64,000 nt of DNA from CAUPWF01 sp963515125. Its GTDB lineage: Bacteria > Bacillota > Clostridia > Lachnospirales > Lachnospiraceae. Both the position numbers and the translations under genes were made by a program. Below, in pieces: positions 35,557-43,951 of the stretch. Below the pieces are notes generated by a model that worked only from the letters and a program-made list of their open reading frames with translations, was not told the origin of the DNA and did no database searches. Location: contig JBQKKG010000001.1 in assembly GCA_052116865.1 (NCBI GenBank), forward strand, positions 434,001-498,000, read 5' to 3'. Every line of letters starts with the position of its first letter. The stretch's first letter is position 1.

Positions 35557-36228
35557 ATGAAAGAAATGATGATTGCATCCATGTATAGCTTGGATCAGAC
35601 AATTGCAAAAGAAGTGTTTGCAGATTTGACATATCCTTGGGAGGTTTTGCCAAGAATTCATGATTTTATCTTAACACTTGGCAAGTCGTTGGATTTGGAA
35701 GAATATGAAAAAGTAGGGGAAGACATATGGATTGCTAAATCAGCTAAAGTAGCAACGTCTGCATATATTCATGGCCCAGCCATTATTGGCAAAGAAGCAG
35801 AAATCCGCCATTGTGCTTTTATTCGTGGAAATGCAATTGTAGGAGAAGGAGCGGTAGTTGGTAATTCTACAGAACTTAAAAATGTGATTTTATTTAATAA
35901 AGTACAAGTACCGCACTATAATTATGTTGGAGATTCTGTACTTGGGTACAAATCACATATGGGAGCAGGCTCTATTACCTCTAACGTAAAGTCAGATAAA
36001 AAACTAACTACAATCAAGACAACAGAGGGCAGGATAGAAACTGGACTGAAAAAGTTTGGAGCTATGTTGGGAGATGAAGTAGAAGTTGGGTGCGGTACAG
36101 TTCTAAATCCTGGTAGCGTGGTAGGAAGTAATACGAATATTTATCCATTATCTATGGTGCGTGGATACGTGCCGGCTAACAGTATTTATAAAAAACAGGG
36201 TGAAGTAGTTGAAAAATATGACTTATAG
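35557..36228 (+). CDS. Left-handed beta-helix (hexapeptide) acyltransferase, GlmU C-domain-like
   Basis: The 223-aa protein has a short helical N-terminus and then tandem hexapeptide repeats (IWIAKSAKVATSAYIHGPAI, IVGEGAVVGNSTELKN) as in the C-terminal part of GlmU. The acetyltransferase-like loop (HYNYVGDSVLGYKSHMGAGS) is present, but there is no nucleotidyltransferase domain. It probably transfers an acyl group to a nucleotide sugar or similar substrate; the substrate is unknown. It lies 3 bases after topB. Confidence 0.85.
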   Translation: MKEMMIASMYSLDQTIAKEVFADLTYPWEVLPRIHDFILTLGKSLDLEEYEKVGEDIWIAKSAKVATSAYIHGPAIIGKEAEIRHCAFIRGNAIVGEGAVVGNSTELKNVILFNKVQVPHYNYVGDSVLGYKSHMGAGSITSNVKSDKKLTTIKTTEGRIETGLKKFGAMLGDEVEVGCGTVLNPGSVVGSNTNIYPLSMVRGYVPANSIYKKQGEVVEKYDL

Positions 36229-36249
36229 GATAAAAGGAGGAGATATATT

Positions 36250-36726
36250 ATGTTGCAAGATCATTACATTTCATTTGAAATAGCAAAAGCAAAGCATATT
36301 GCACTTGTAGCTCATGATGGAAAGAAGAAAGAGCTCGTGGAGTGGTGTGATAAGAATAAAGAAATATTAAAAGGACATTTTTTGTGCGGGACAGGAACTA
36401 CGGCAAGGCTTATTTCTGAAAAAACTGGTCTACCGGTCAAAGGGTATAATAGTGGTCCTCTTGGTGGAGATCAGCAAATTGGTGCAAAAATCGTAGAAGG
36501 ACAAATTGACTTTATGATTTTCTTGTGGGATCCGTTAGAGGCGCAACCACATGACCCTGATGTAAAGGCATTGCTTAGGATTGCAGTGGTATATGATATT
36601 CCCATTGCAAATAATCTTGCCACAGCTGATTTTATGTTAACTTCAAAATACATGGATGAGATATATAATCGAAAGGTAGAAAATTTTAATAAAACGATAC
36701 AAGAGCGGGTAGAAAAAATGAAATAG
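36250..36726 (+). CDS. mgsA: Methylglyoxal synthase
   Basis: MgsA converts dihydroxyacetone phosphate to methylglyoxal, a glycolytic bypass for phosphate release. The 158-aa protein has IALVAHDGKKKELVEW, GTGTTARLISEKTGL, GPLGGDQQIGAKI (catalytic Asp) and DFMIFLWDPLEAQPHDPDV. AAGGAGG precedes ATG 36250. Length is normal. Confidence 0.96.
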   Translation: MLQDHYISFEIAKAKHIALVAHDGKKKELVEWCDKNKEILKGHFLCGTGTTARLISEKTGLPVKGYNSGPLGGDQQIGAKIVEGQIDFMIFLWDPLEAQPHDPDVKALLRIAVVYDIPIANNLATADFMLTSKYMDEIYNRKVENFNKTIQERVEKMK

Positions 36727-36740
36727 GTTTTTAATTATTA

Positions 36741-36783
36741 GAATGGCATATTGACTTTCTTTGGTCAATATGTTATTCTTTTA
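36741..36783 (+). terminator. Intrinsic terminator after mgsA
   Basis: GAATGGCATATTGAC (36741-36755) pairs with 36764-36778 using two G-U pairs, followed by TTTTATT. Confidence 0.8.
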
Positions 36784-36793
36784 TTCAACAACT

Positions 36794-36805
36794 TTAATGC
36801 ATTAA
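36794..36805. promoter_or_regulatory. 12-bp perfect palindrome upstream of the symporter
   Basis: TTAATGCATTAA is a perfect palindrome 47 bases before the symporter start. It could be an operator; no regulator is identified. Confidence 0.3.
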
Positions 36806-36852
36806 TGCGTAACGGTTTAAAGTGAAAAAAATCAAAGAAAGGAAGAAAAATT

Positions 36853-38385
36853 ATGAGTATCAAATTAATTCTACTAATTGTATTTTTTGCAACGATGGTA
36901 GGTGTAGGTTGGTATGCGAGAAGGCATACCAAAAGTGTGGATGGTTTTGTGTTAGGAGGGCGTTCGGTTGGTCCTTGGCTGACCGCATTTGCATATGGTA
37001 CATCATATTTTTCTGCTGTTGTTTTTGTTGGATATGCAGGTCAATTTGGTTGGAAATATGGTATTGCATCCACTTGGATAGGCATTGGAAATGCATTGAT
37101 TGGTAGCCTGTTAGCTTGGGTAGTATTGGGACGCAGAACTAGAGTTATGAGTCAACATTTACATTCAAAAACTATGCCCGATTTTTTTGGGGAACGTTAT
37201 GACAGTAAGGTGCTTAAGATTGTGGCATCTGCTATCGTATTCGTCTTTTTAGTTCCATACACTGCATCGGTATATAATGGATTGTCAAGACTCTTTGGAA
37301 TGGCATTCCATATTCCTTATACGGTATGCGTTATAGTAATGGCTGCTTTTACAGCTATATATGTTATCTTAGGTGGTTATATGGCAACGGCAATTAATGA
37401 TTTTATTCAAGGAATCATTATGTTAGTGGGTATTGTAGCAGTTATTGCAGCGGTGTTAAGTGGTCAAGGAGGATTTTTAGAAGCCATTAAAAAAATGGCA
37501 GAGCTAAGGAGCGATATTCCAATTACAGCCGGGCAACCAGGAGCATTCACCTCATTTTTTGGGCCGGATCCACTAAATTTACTTGGAGTCGTGATTCTAA
37601 CATCGCTTGGGACATGGGGACTTCCACAGATGATACATAAATTTTATGCAATTAAAGATGAAAAGTCGATTAATACGGGAACTGTTATTTCTACATTATT
37701 TGCATTTGTTGTAGCAGGAGGAAGTTACTTCCTTGGGGGATTCGGTAGATTATTTGATAGTTCTGCAATTCGAGAGACGGAGACTGGAACTGTTATATTT
37801 GACAGCATTATCCCGCACATGTTATCTACATTACCGGATTTGCTTATTGGAGTTGTTGTAGTACTTGTTTTATCTGCATCTATGTCCACGCTGTCTTCAT
37901 TAGTACTTACATCCAGCTCAACCTTAACATTAGATTTTCTGGATGGAAATGTCATGAAAAATATGAGTGAGAAAAAGAAAATAATTACAATGCAAATTTT
38001 AATTGTATTCTTTATTTTATTGTCTGTTTTAATTGCAATAGATCCACCGACTTTTATTGCACAATTAATGGGCATTTCCTGGGGGGCTTTAGCTGGCTCG
38101 TTTCTGGCTCCTTTTTTGTATGGATTATATTGGAGAGGAGTTACAAAGGCGGGAGTATGGGCAAGTTTTATAGTTGGCGTAGGTATTACCGTATCAAATA
38201 TGTTGATTGGTTATATTTCATCGCCTATTAATGCAGGGGCAATAGCGATGGTTGCAGGACTAGTGGTGGTACCTATAACAAGTCTAATATCACCCAAATT
38301 AGATCCTAGTAAAGTGGACCATATATTTACTTGTTTTGATGAGCAAGTGGTAATTACAAAAAAACGCTCGTTAGAGGGACGGTAA
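36853..38385 (+). CDS. Sodium:solute symporter (SSS family)
   Basis: The 510-aa integral membrane protein has about 13 helices and the SSS N-terminal pattern DGFVLGGRSVGPWLTAFAYG followed by FVGYAGQFGWKYG. SASMSTLSSLVLTSSSTLTLD is the family's conserved TM9 region. Relatives carry proline, pantothenate or sugars with Na+. It is flanked by terminators, so it is a single-gene unit. Substrate not assignable. Confidence 0.9.
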   Translation: MSIKLILLIVFFATMVGVGWYARRHTKSVDGFVLGGRSVGPWLTAFAYGTSYFSAVVFVGYAGQFGWKYGIASTWIGIGNALIGSLLAWVVLGRRTRVMSQHLHSKTMPDFFGERYDSKVLKIVASAIVFVFLVPYTASVYNGLSRLFGMAFHIPYTVCVIVMAAFTAIYVILGGYMATAINDFIQGIIMLVGIVAVIAAVLSGQGGFLEAIKKMAELRSDIPITAGQPGAFTSFFGPDPLNLLGVVILTSLGTWGLPQMIHKFYAIKDEKSINTGTVISTLFAFVVAGGSYFLGGFGRLFDSSAIRETETGTVIFDSIIPHMLSTLPDLLIGVVVVLVLSASMSTLSSLVLTSSSTLTLDFLDGNVMKNMSEKKKIITMQILIVFFILLSVLIAIDPPTFIAQLMGISWGALAGSFLAPFLYGLYWRGVTKAGVWASFIVGVGITVSNMLIGYISSPINAGAIAMVAGLVVVPITSLISPKLDPSKVDHIFTCFDEQVVITKKRSLEGR

Positions 38386-38397
38386 TAGATTCAAATG

Positions 38398-38431
38398 AAA
38401 AGAAGACTTTGTACTTGAAAAGTCTTCTTTT
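38398..38431 (+). terminator. Intrinsic terminator after the symporter
   Basis: AAAAGAAGACTTT (38398-38410) pairs exactly with 38419-38431, ending in TTTT. Confidence 0.85.
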
Positions 38432-38576
38432 GTCTGTTAAAATGATTTGGTAAATATAAATCTTGTATATTAATGTCTCTAAAGTTCAGTGAGAAGTTCT
38501 TCTCAATTTATCCATACACAATAAAATAACAAGAAATAATGTTTGGAGTTTTTTTACTGACTTCAGGAAATAATTG

Positions 38577-38605
38577 TTGACATTTTAGAACAAGTATACT
38601 AGTAT
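38577..38605 (+). promoter_or_regulatory. recA promoter
   Basis: TTGACA (38577-38582) and TAGTAT (38600-38605) with a 17-base spacer. The LexA box lies just downstream. Confidence 0.65.
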
Positions 38606-38619
38606 ATTAAGTATGAAAG

Positions 38620-38633
38620 CGAACATTTGTTCG
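38620..38633. promoter_or_regulatory. LexA (SOS) box of recA
   Basis: CGAACATTTGTTCG is a perfect match to the Firmicute consensus CGAAC-N4-GTTCG, placed near the expected transcription start of recA. recA is the classical LexA target. Confidence 0.9.
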
Positions 38634-38655
38634 CGAACTATTAAAGGAGAATATT

Positions 38656-39672
38656 ATGGCTGGAGAAGATAAATTAAAAGCGTTAGATGCGGCAATTACA
38701 AAATTGGAAAAAGATTTTGGAAAGGGAGCTGTTATGAAACTTGGAGATGCAAGTGCACATGTACAAGTGGAAACGGTGCCTACAGGATCATTGAGTTTGG
38801 ATATTGCTTTGGGATTAGGTGGTATACCAAAAGGGCGTGTAGTGGAGATATATGGACCAGAATCAAGTGGTAAAACTACGGTTGCATTACATATGATTTC
38901 AGAAGTACAAAAGCGAGGTGGTATTGCAGGTTTTATTGATGCAGAACATGCGTTAGATCCGGTATATGCAAAGAATATAGGGGTGGATATCAATGAACTT
39001 TATATTTCACAGCCAGATAGTGGAGATCAAGGATTAGAGATTGCTGAGACAATGGTACGTTCAGGTGCTATGGATATTGTAGTTATAGACTCCGTTGCAG
39101 CCTTAGTGCCAAGACAAGAGATAGAAGGAGATATGGGAGACAGTCACGTTGGACTACAAGCAAGATTAATGTCTCAAGCATTGAGAAAATTAACACCAGT
39201 TATTAGTAAATCTAATTGTATTGTAATTTTTATCAATCAGTTACGCGAAAAGGTTGGTGTTATGTTTGGAAATCCAGAGACAACAACAGGTGGTCGCGCT
39301 TTGAAATTCTATGCTTCTATCCGTATGGATGTAAGAAGAATTGAAACATTAAAGCAGAGTGGTGATATGGTTGGTAATCGTACTAGAATTAAGGTAGTAA
39401 AGAATAAAATTGCACCACCATTTAAGGAAGCAGAATTTGATATTATGTTTGGAAAAGGAATTTCTAAAGAGGGAGATATCCTTGATTTGGCTGCAGGGCT
39501 AGATTTGATTAATAAGAGTGGTGCATGGTATGCGTATAATGGCGATAAAATTGGTCAAGGACGAGAAAATGCTAAAACTTATTTGGCAGAGCATCCTGAA
39601 ATCATAACCGAATTAGATGGCAAGATCAGAGAACATTATGGGTTGGCTAGTGGAGTAAAAGAGGAAGAGTAG
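38656..39672 (+). CDS. recA: Recombinase RecA
   Basis: RecA forms filaments on ssDNA for recombination and LexA self-cleavage. The 338-aa protein has Walker A GPESSGKTTVALH, IDAEHALDP, IVVIDSVAALVPR and the L2 loop region FINQLREKVGVMFG and TTTGGRALKFYAS. It has a LexA box and an AAAGGAG site. recX follows 1 base after the stop. Confidence 0.98.
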   Translation: MAGEDKLKALDAAITKLEKDFGKGAVMKLGDASAHVQVETVPTGSLSLDIALGLGGIPKGRVVEIYGPESSGKTTVALHMISEVQKRGGIAGFIDAEHALDPVYAKNIGVDINELYISQPDSGDQGLEIAETMVRSGAMDIVVIDSVAALVPRQEIEGDMGDSHVGLQARLMSQALRKLTPVISKSNCIVIFINQLREKVGVMFGNPETTTGGRALKFYASIRMDVRRIETLKQSGDMVGNRTRIKVVKNKIAPPFKEAEFDIMFGKGISKEGDILDLAAGLDLINKSGAWYAYNGDKIGQGRENAKTYLAEHPEIITELDGKIREHYGLASGVKEEE

Positions 39673-39673
39673 G

Positions 39674-40288
39674 ATGATCGTCACAAATATAGAGTCTGTG
39701 ACCAAGACTAAATTTAAAGTATATATAGAAGAAGCGTTCGCCTTTGTTTTATACAAGGGCGAATTGTCTCGTTTTCACATTGCCACAGGTGCAGAAATTA
39801 GTACAGAACTTGTTTCAGAGATTAAAAATGAAGTGGTATTAAAAAGGGCAAAGTTAAGAGCATTACATTTGCTAAATGCAATGGATCGAACGGAGAGTCA
39901 GTTGCGTACAAAATTAAGACAAAATTATTATACAGATGAAATTATTGATTTGGTAATAAAGTATGTAGAATCGTTTGGATATATTGGGGATTTGAATTAC
40001 GCACGCCGTTTTATTCAAAATGGACAGAGTCAAAAAAGTAAAAAGGAAATATATGCCAAGTTGTGTCAGAAAGGAATTCCAAAGGAAATCATCGAAGAAG
40101 CTATAGAAGAGAGTTACGAAATGCAGGATGAACAGAAAGCAATTAGGAATTTAATTATAAAAAAAAGGTTTGATTTTACACATGCTTCAGATTCAGAAAA
40201 ACAAAAAATGTATGCATATCTAATACGCAAGGGTTTTCGATATGAAGACATCCGTCAAGTAATACAAGTTTATGATACCAATGCTTGA
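39674..40288 (+). CDS. recX: RecA regulator RecX
   Basis: RecX limits RecA filament growth. The 204-aa protein has the three-helix RecX repeats (RTESQLRTKLRQNYYTDEII, VESFGYIGDLNYARRFI, KKEIYAKLCQKGIPKEII). It is coupled to recA and is covered by the same SOS promoter. The C-terminal part (YAYLIRKGFRYEDIRQVI) completes the domain. Confidence 0.93.
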   Translation: MIVTNIESVTKTKFKVYIEEAFAFVLYKGELSRFHIATGAEISTELVSEIKNEVVLKRAKLRALHLLNAMDRTESQLRTKLRQNYYTDEIIDLVIKYVESFGYIGDLNYARRFIQNGQSQKSKKEIYAKLCQKGIPKEIIEEAIEESYEMQDEQKAIRNLIIKKRFDFTHASDSEKQKMYAYLIRKGFRYEDIRQVIQVYDTNA

Positions 40289-40313
40289 CATATTTGTGAA
40301 AACAGTATAAAAT
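40285..40313 (+). promoter_or_regulatory. Promoter of rny
   Basis: TTGACA (40285-40290) overlaps the recX stop; TAAAAT (40308-40313) follows at 17 bases. Confidence 0.7.
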
Positions 40314-40360
40314 TTAAGTGTTGTATTTGTACAATGAAAATCAAATAAGGAGGTGCTCCT

Positions 40361-41911
40361 GTGCCAATCAGTATTATTATTGCTGTGGCTATCACGCTTA
40401 TTTTAGCAGTGGCTATTACTTACTTTGTAACTGTTTCTAATCTGAAGAAAAATGCAGATTCTAAGATTGGAAATGCGGATGCAAAAGCAAGACAAATAAT
40501 AGATGATGCTTTAAAAACAGCTGAGACGACTAAAAAGGAAGCTTTGCTAGAGGTTAAGGAAGAGTCAATAAGGACTAAGAATGAACTGGAAAAGGAAACA
40601 AAAGAGCGCAGAGCTGAACTACAACGCTATGAAAAGAGAGTTTTATCGAAAGAAGAAGCGTTGGACAAGAAGTCAGATGTAATCGAGCAACGTGAAGCTA
40701 ATTTTGCAGCAAAAGAAGAACAAATTAAGCTACGAGAAATAAAAGTAGAAGAGCTTAATAGTAAACGCGTACAGGAACTAGAAAGAATCTCGGGACTTAC
40801 CTCCGAACAAGCAAAAGATTATCTGTTAAAAACTGTTGAAGAAGATGTAAAACATGATACTGCAAAAATGATTAAAGAATTAGAAAATCAAGCGAAAGAA
40901 GAAGCAAATAAAAAAGCAAGGGAATATGTTGTTACGGCTATTCAAAAATGCGCTGCAGATCATGTCGCGGAAACTACAATTTCGGTAGTACAACTTCCAA
41001 GTGATGAAATGAAAGGTAGAATTATTGGTAGAGAGGGGAGAAATATACGAACTCTCGAAACTATGACTGGTGTAGAATTGATTATAGACGATACTCCAGA
41101 AGCCGTAGTCTTATCAGGATTTGACCCAATAAGAAGAGAAGTTGCGAGAATTGCTCTTGAAAAATTAATTGTTGACGGACGTATACATCCGGCAAGAATA
41201 GAAGAAATGGTAGAGAAGGCGCAAAAAGATGTAGAAACAATGATTCGTGAAGAAGGTGAAGCGTCTGCACTAGAAGTAGGTGTACATGGGATTCACCCTG
41301 AGCTAATTCGCTTACTAGGTCGAATGAAATTCAGAACAAGTTATGGACAAAATGCATTAAAGCATTCAATGGAAGTAGCGCAACTCTCCGGTTTATTAGC
41401 AGGAGAAATTGGCCTAGACGTTAGGGTAGCAAAAAGGGCTGGACTTTTACATGATATTGGAAAATCTATTGACCACGATGTAGAAGGATCACATATTCAA
41501 ATAGGAGTTGATCTTTGTAGGAAGTACAAAGAATCACCTACGGTCATCAATGCAGTTGAATCACATCACGGAGATGTAGAACCTGAGACATTAATCGCAT
41601 GTATTGTGCAGGCTGCAGATACTATTTCCGCTGCACGTCCAGGTGCAAGAAGAGAAACATTAGAAACATATACAAACAGATTAAAACAGTTAGAGGATAT
41701 CACCAACCAATTTAAGGGAGTTGATAAGTCTTTTGCAATTCAAGCAGGTAGAGAGATTCGAATTATGGTAGTTCCAGAGCAAGTAACTGATGAAGATATG
41801 ATATTGTTGGCGAGGGATATATCTAAGCAGATAGAGTTTGAATTAGAATATCCAGGTCAAATTAAAGTTAATGTTATTCGGGAATCGAGAGTTACAGATT
41901 ATGCGAAATAA
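40361..41911 (+). CDS. rny: Ribonuclease Y
   Basis: RNase Y is the membrane-anchored endonuclease that starts mRNA decay. The 516-aa protein has one N-terminal helix, a long coiled coil (about residues 30-200, rich in Glu/Lys), a KH domain (MKGRIIGREGRNIRTLE) and an HD domain (LLHDIGKSIDHDVEGSH, about 365-380). The start is GTG 40361 with AAGGAGGTG upstream. recA-rny proximity is common in Firmicutes. Confidence 0.97.
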   Translation: MPISIIIAVAITLILAVAITYFVTVSNLKKNADSKIGNADAKARQIIDDALKTAETTKKEALLEVKEESIRTKNELEKETKERRAELQRYEKRVLSKEEALDKKSDVIEQREANFAAKEEQIKLREIKVEELNSKRVQELERISGLTSEQAKDYLLKTVEEDVKHDTAKMIKELENQAKEEANKKAREYVVTAIQKCAADHVAETTISVVQLPSDEMKGRIIGREGRNIRTLETMTGVELIIDDTPEAVVLSGFDPIRREVARIALEKLIVDGRIHPARIEEMVEKAQKDVETMIREEGEASALEVGVHGIHPELIRLLGRMKFRTSYGQNALKHSMEVAQLSGLLAGEIGLDVRVAKRAGLLHDIGKSIDHDVEGSHIQIGVDLCRKYKESPTVINAVESHHGDVEPETLIACIVQAADTISAARPGARRETLETYTNRLKQLEDITNQFKGVDKSFAIQAGREIRIMVVPEQVTDEDMILLARDISKQIEFELEYPGQIKVNVIRESRVTDYAK

Positions 41912-41953
41912 CACATACAATAAATAGCATAATTAGTTATGAATAGAAAGTTA

Positions 41954-41983
41954 AAAACCCTTGTCAATGGCAAGGGTTTTCTT
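41954..41983 (+). terminator. Intrinsic terminator after rny
   Basis: AAAACCCTTG (41954-41963) pairs exactly with CAAGGGTTTT (41971-41980), followed by CTTT. Confidence 0.85.
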
Positions 41984-42001
41984 TAACAGTAAGGAGTTCC
42001 T

Positions 42002-42544
42002 ATGGGAGAAGAAATTAAGAGAATAAAAAGAGAGTTAAAATATAAAGGGGCTATTCTTGAGTTATATTGTGATTACGTACAAATTCCAAATGGAAATATT
42101 GTAAAATGGGATTTTATACATCATAACGGTGCAGCTGCTGTAGTACCTGTAATGAGTGATGGTAAAATTTTGATGGTGAGACAATATAGAAATGCACTAG
42201 ATCGTTATACGTTAGAAATTCCAGCGGGTAAATTGAATGAGGTAAAAGAGTTAGGCAGGATGTGTGCATCTCGTGAACTAGAGGAGGAAACAGGATATCG
42301 TTCAGAAAAGTTGGAATGGTTGATTAACATACGAACGACAGTGGCTTTTTGCAATGAAAAGATAGAAGTATTTGTTGCGAGAGATTTGATTCCATCACAA
42401 CAAAACTTAGATGAAGATGAATTTATAGATGTATATGCGTATACCATGGGTGAACTTAAGGAGAAGATTTATTCTGGGCAAATAGAAGATTCAAAAACCA
42501 TTTCTGCATTGTTAGCATATGATATTAAGTATAATAAAGAATAA
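42002..42544 (+). CDS. NUDIX hydrolase, ADP-ribose pyrophosphatase type
   Basis: The 180-aa protein has a complete NUDIX box around residues 76-98 (Gly in AGKLNE, then RELEEETGY) and an N-terminal dimer domain typical of NudF/ADP-ribose pyrophosphatases. It hydrolyses a nucleoside-diphosphate-linked compound to phosphates. It precedes spoIIM by 51 bases, an order seen in Clostridia. Confidence 0.92.
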   Translation: MGEEIKRIKRELKYKGAILELYCDYVQIPNGNIVKWDFIHHNGAAAVVPVMSDGKILMVRQYRNALDRYTLEIPAGKLNEVKELGRMCASRELEEETGYRSEKLEWLINIRTTVAFCNEKIEVFVARDLIPSQQNLDEDEFIDVYAYTMGELKEKIYSGQIEDSKTISALLAYDIKYNKE

Positions 42545-42595
42545 AAACATGAACTCAGCATATAATGAAATATCCTAACGATGGGAGGAATAATT

Positions 42596-43135
42596 GTGAA
42601 GATACTTCAAAATAAAAAGCAATTTTTGTTTTTTTATATGCTGGGCTTTTTTGTTGGCATTATATTTGCGAACCTTTGTATTGCGAAAATTAATATTTTA
42701 GATAGTGTTTTTAATGATTATTTTTTACAGCAATATAAAGATATTGAGGTTATTACAGAAGAGTATATTTTTTATTTGGTTAGAGCTAGAATTATTCCCT
42801 TTATTATTTTATTTGTACTAAGTTTGACGGTGTTAAGGAAAATGTCTGTGATAGCATCCATTGTTTGGACAGGTTTTGCATCCGGATTAGTCCTTTCAAC
42901 CGCGGTAATATGTAGAGGCATAAAGGGGATTCTGCTATGTATAATAAGTCTGTTCCCACATATTTTGTTTTATTTGCCAGCATATATAGTGTTAATGTGG
43001 TACTCTTATACATACCCTAAAACCAAATGGAGTGTAAGTAAAACGACATTTGCAATTGTTGTGTTATTTCTAGGGATTATAACAGAACTATATATTAATC
43101 CAATTTTATTAGAAAGTTTTGTAAAAAGGATTTGA
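42596..43135 (+). CDS. spoIIM: Stage II sporulation protein M
   Basis: SpoIIM is part of the DMP machinery that drives engulfment by peptidoglycan hydrolysis. The 179-aa protein has about five membrane helices (FLFFYMLGFFVGIIFANL, IPFIILFVLSLTVL, ending FAIVVLFLGIITELYI). It starts at GTG 42596 with GGGAGG upstream. Family match is fair by layout and by the NUDIX-spoIIM-xerD order, which is well known in Clostridia. spoIID and spoIIP are not present nearby. Confidence 0.85.
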   Translation: MKILQNKKQFLFFYMLGFFVGIIFANLCIAKINILDSVFNDYFLQQYKDIEVITEEYIFYLVRARIIPFIILFVLSLTVLRKMSVIASIVWTGFASGLVLSTAVICRGIKGILLCIISLFPHILFYLPAYIVLMWYSYTYPKTKWSVSKTTFAIVVLFLGIITELYINPILLESFVKRI

Positions 43136-43186
43136 CTTATGGTATGATATATATAGGTGCACATATATGAATTAGAGGAAAACAAT

Positions 43187-43951
43187 ATGAAGAATACACT
43201 AGAAGAATATTTTGCATATTTAAAGAAAAGAAAAAACATTTCGGAAAATACGGAAATATCTTATCGACGAGATTTGAGAAAGTTAATGACGTTTTTGGAA
43301 ACGCAAGGGATTAAGAACTATAAAATGGTAACCTCCACAAATTTAAATTCTTATATTTTATTTTTAGAAAAAGAAGGACTTTCAAATGCTAGTATTTCTA
43401 GAAATATAGCTTCAATTAAAGGGTATTTTGATTACTTATTTAAACAAAAACTAATGAACGATTGTGTGACAGAATACTTAGAAAGTCCAAAGATAGAACA
43501 CAAGGAAAAGAAATTGTTAACACAGCGTGACTTGAAATTATTGTTAGAAGCAACAGAAGGCCATACGCTAAAGTCATTGCGAGATCAAATGATGTTACAA
43601 TTATTATATGCAACGGGAATCCAGACATTGGAAATGTTAAGATTGCGGGTGGCGGATGTAAATCTAGAAGTTGGTTTTATTCGCTGTAGTGTAGGAAGCA
43701 AGGAGCATATGATATCAATTAATGAAGAGGTTAGGACAAGCCTTCATGCATATTTGTCTAAAATATGTGAAAATTATGGAAATACAAAACTTTGTGATGA
43801 ACAATATTTATTTTCGAATATCCATGGAAAACAAATGAGTCGTCAAGGATTTTGGAAAAATATAAAAGAATACGCAAGAATAGCGGGAATAAAAGAGGCG
43901 GTAACCCCTAATATTATCCGCCATTCTGTTGCTGTGTATGGGACAAAGTAA
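43187..43951 (+). CDS. XerD-like tyrosine recombinase, C-terminally truncated and probably inactive
   Basis: The 254-aa protein has an N-terminal SAM-like core-binding domain and the start of the tyrosine-recombinase catalytic domain. In XerD, catalytic Arg I lies in ATGLRVSEL; here it is ATGIQTLEM. The HxxR motif TPHTLRHS reads TPNIIRHS. The protein then ends 7 residues later, so the second His and the nucleophilic Tyr are lost. Family length is about 295. The ribosome site AGAGGA at 43173-43178 supports ATG 43187. Its last 38 bases overlap the convergent flippase gene. Four of six catalytic residues are therefore missing, so it is a pseudogene or a repurposed non-catalytic protein. Confidence 0.85.
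   Translation: MKNTLEEYFAYLKKRKNISENTEISYRRDLRKLMTFLETQGIKNYKMVTSTNLNSYILFLEKEGLSNASISRNIASIKGYFDYLFKQKLMNDCVTEYLESPKIEHKEKKLLTQRDLKLLLEATEGHTLKSLRDQMMLQLLYATGIQTLEMLRLRVADVNLEVGFIRCSVGSKEHMISINEEVRTSLHAYLSKICENYGNTKLCDEQYLFSNIHGKQMSRQGFWKNIKEYARIAGIKEAVTPNIIRHSVAVYGTK

Noticed and set aside
38634..38638. Second LexA half-site (CGAAC at 38634-38638) next to the recA SOS box
   Set aside because: It lacks the GTTCG partner at the correct distance.
43187..43951. Intact XerD site-specific recombinase
   Set aside because: Key catalytic residues and the C-terminal Tyr region are missing, so I do not call it a functional recombinase or a mobile-element integrase.
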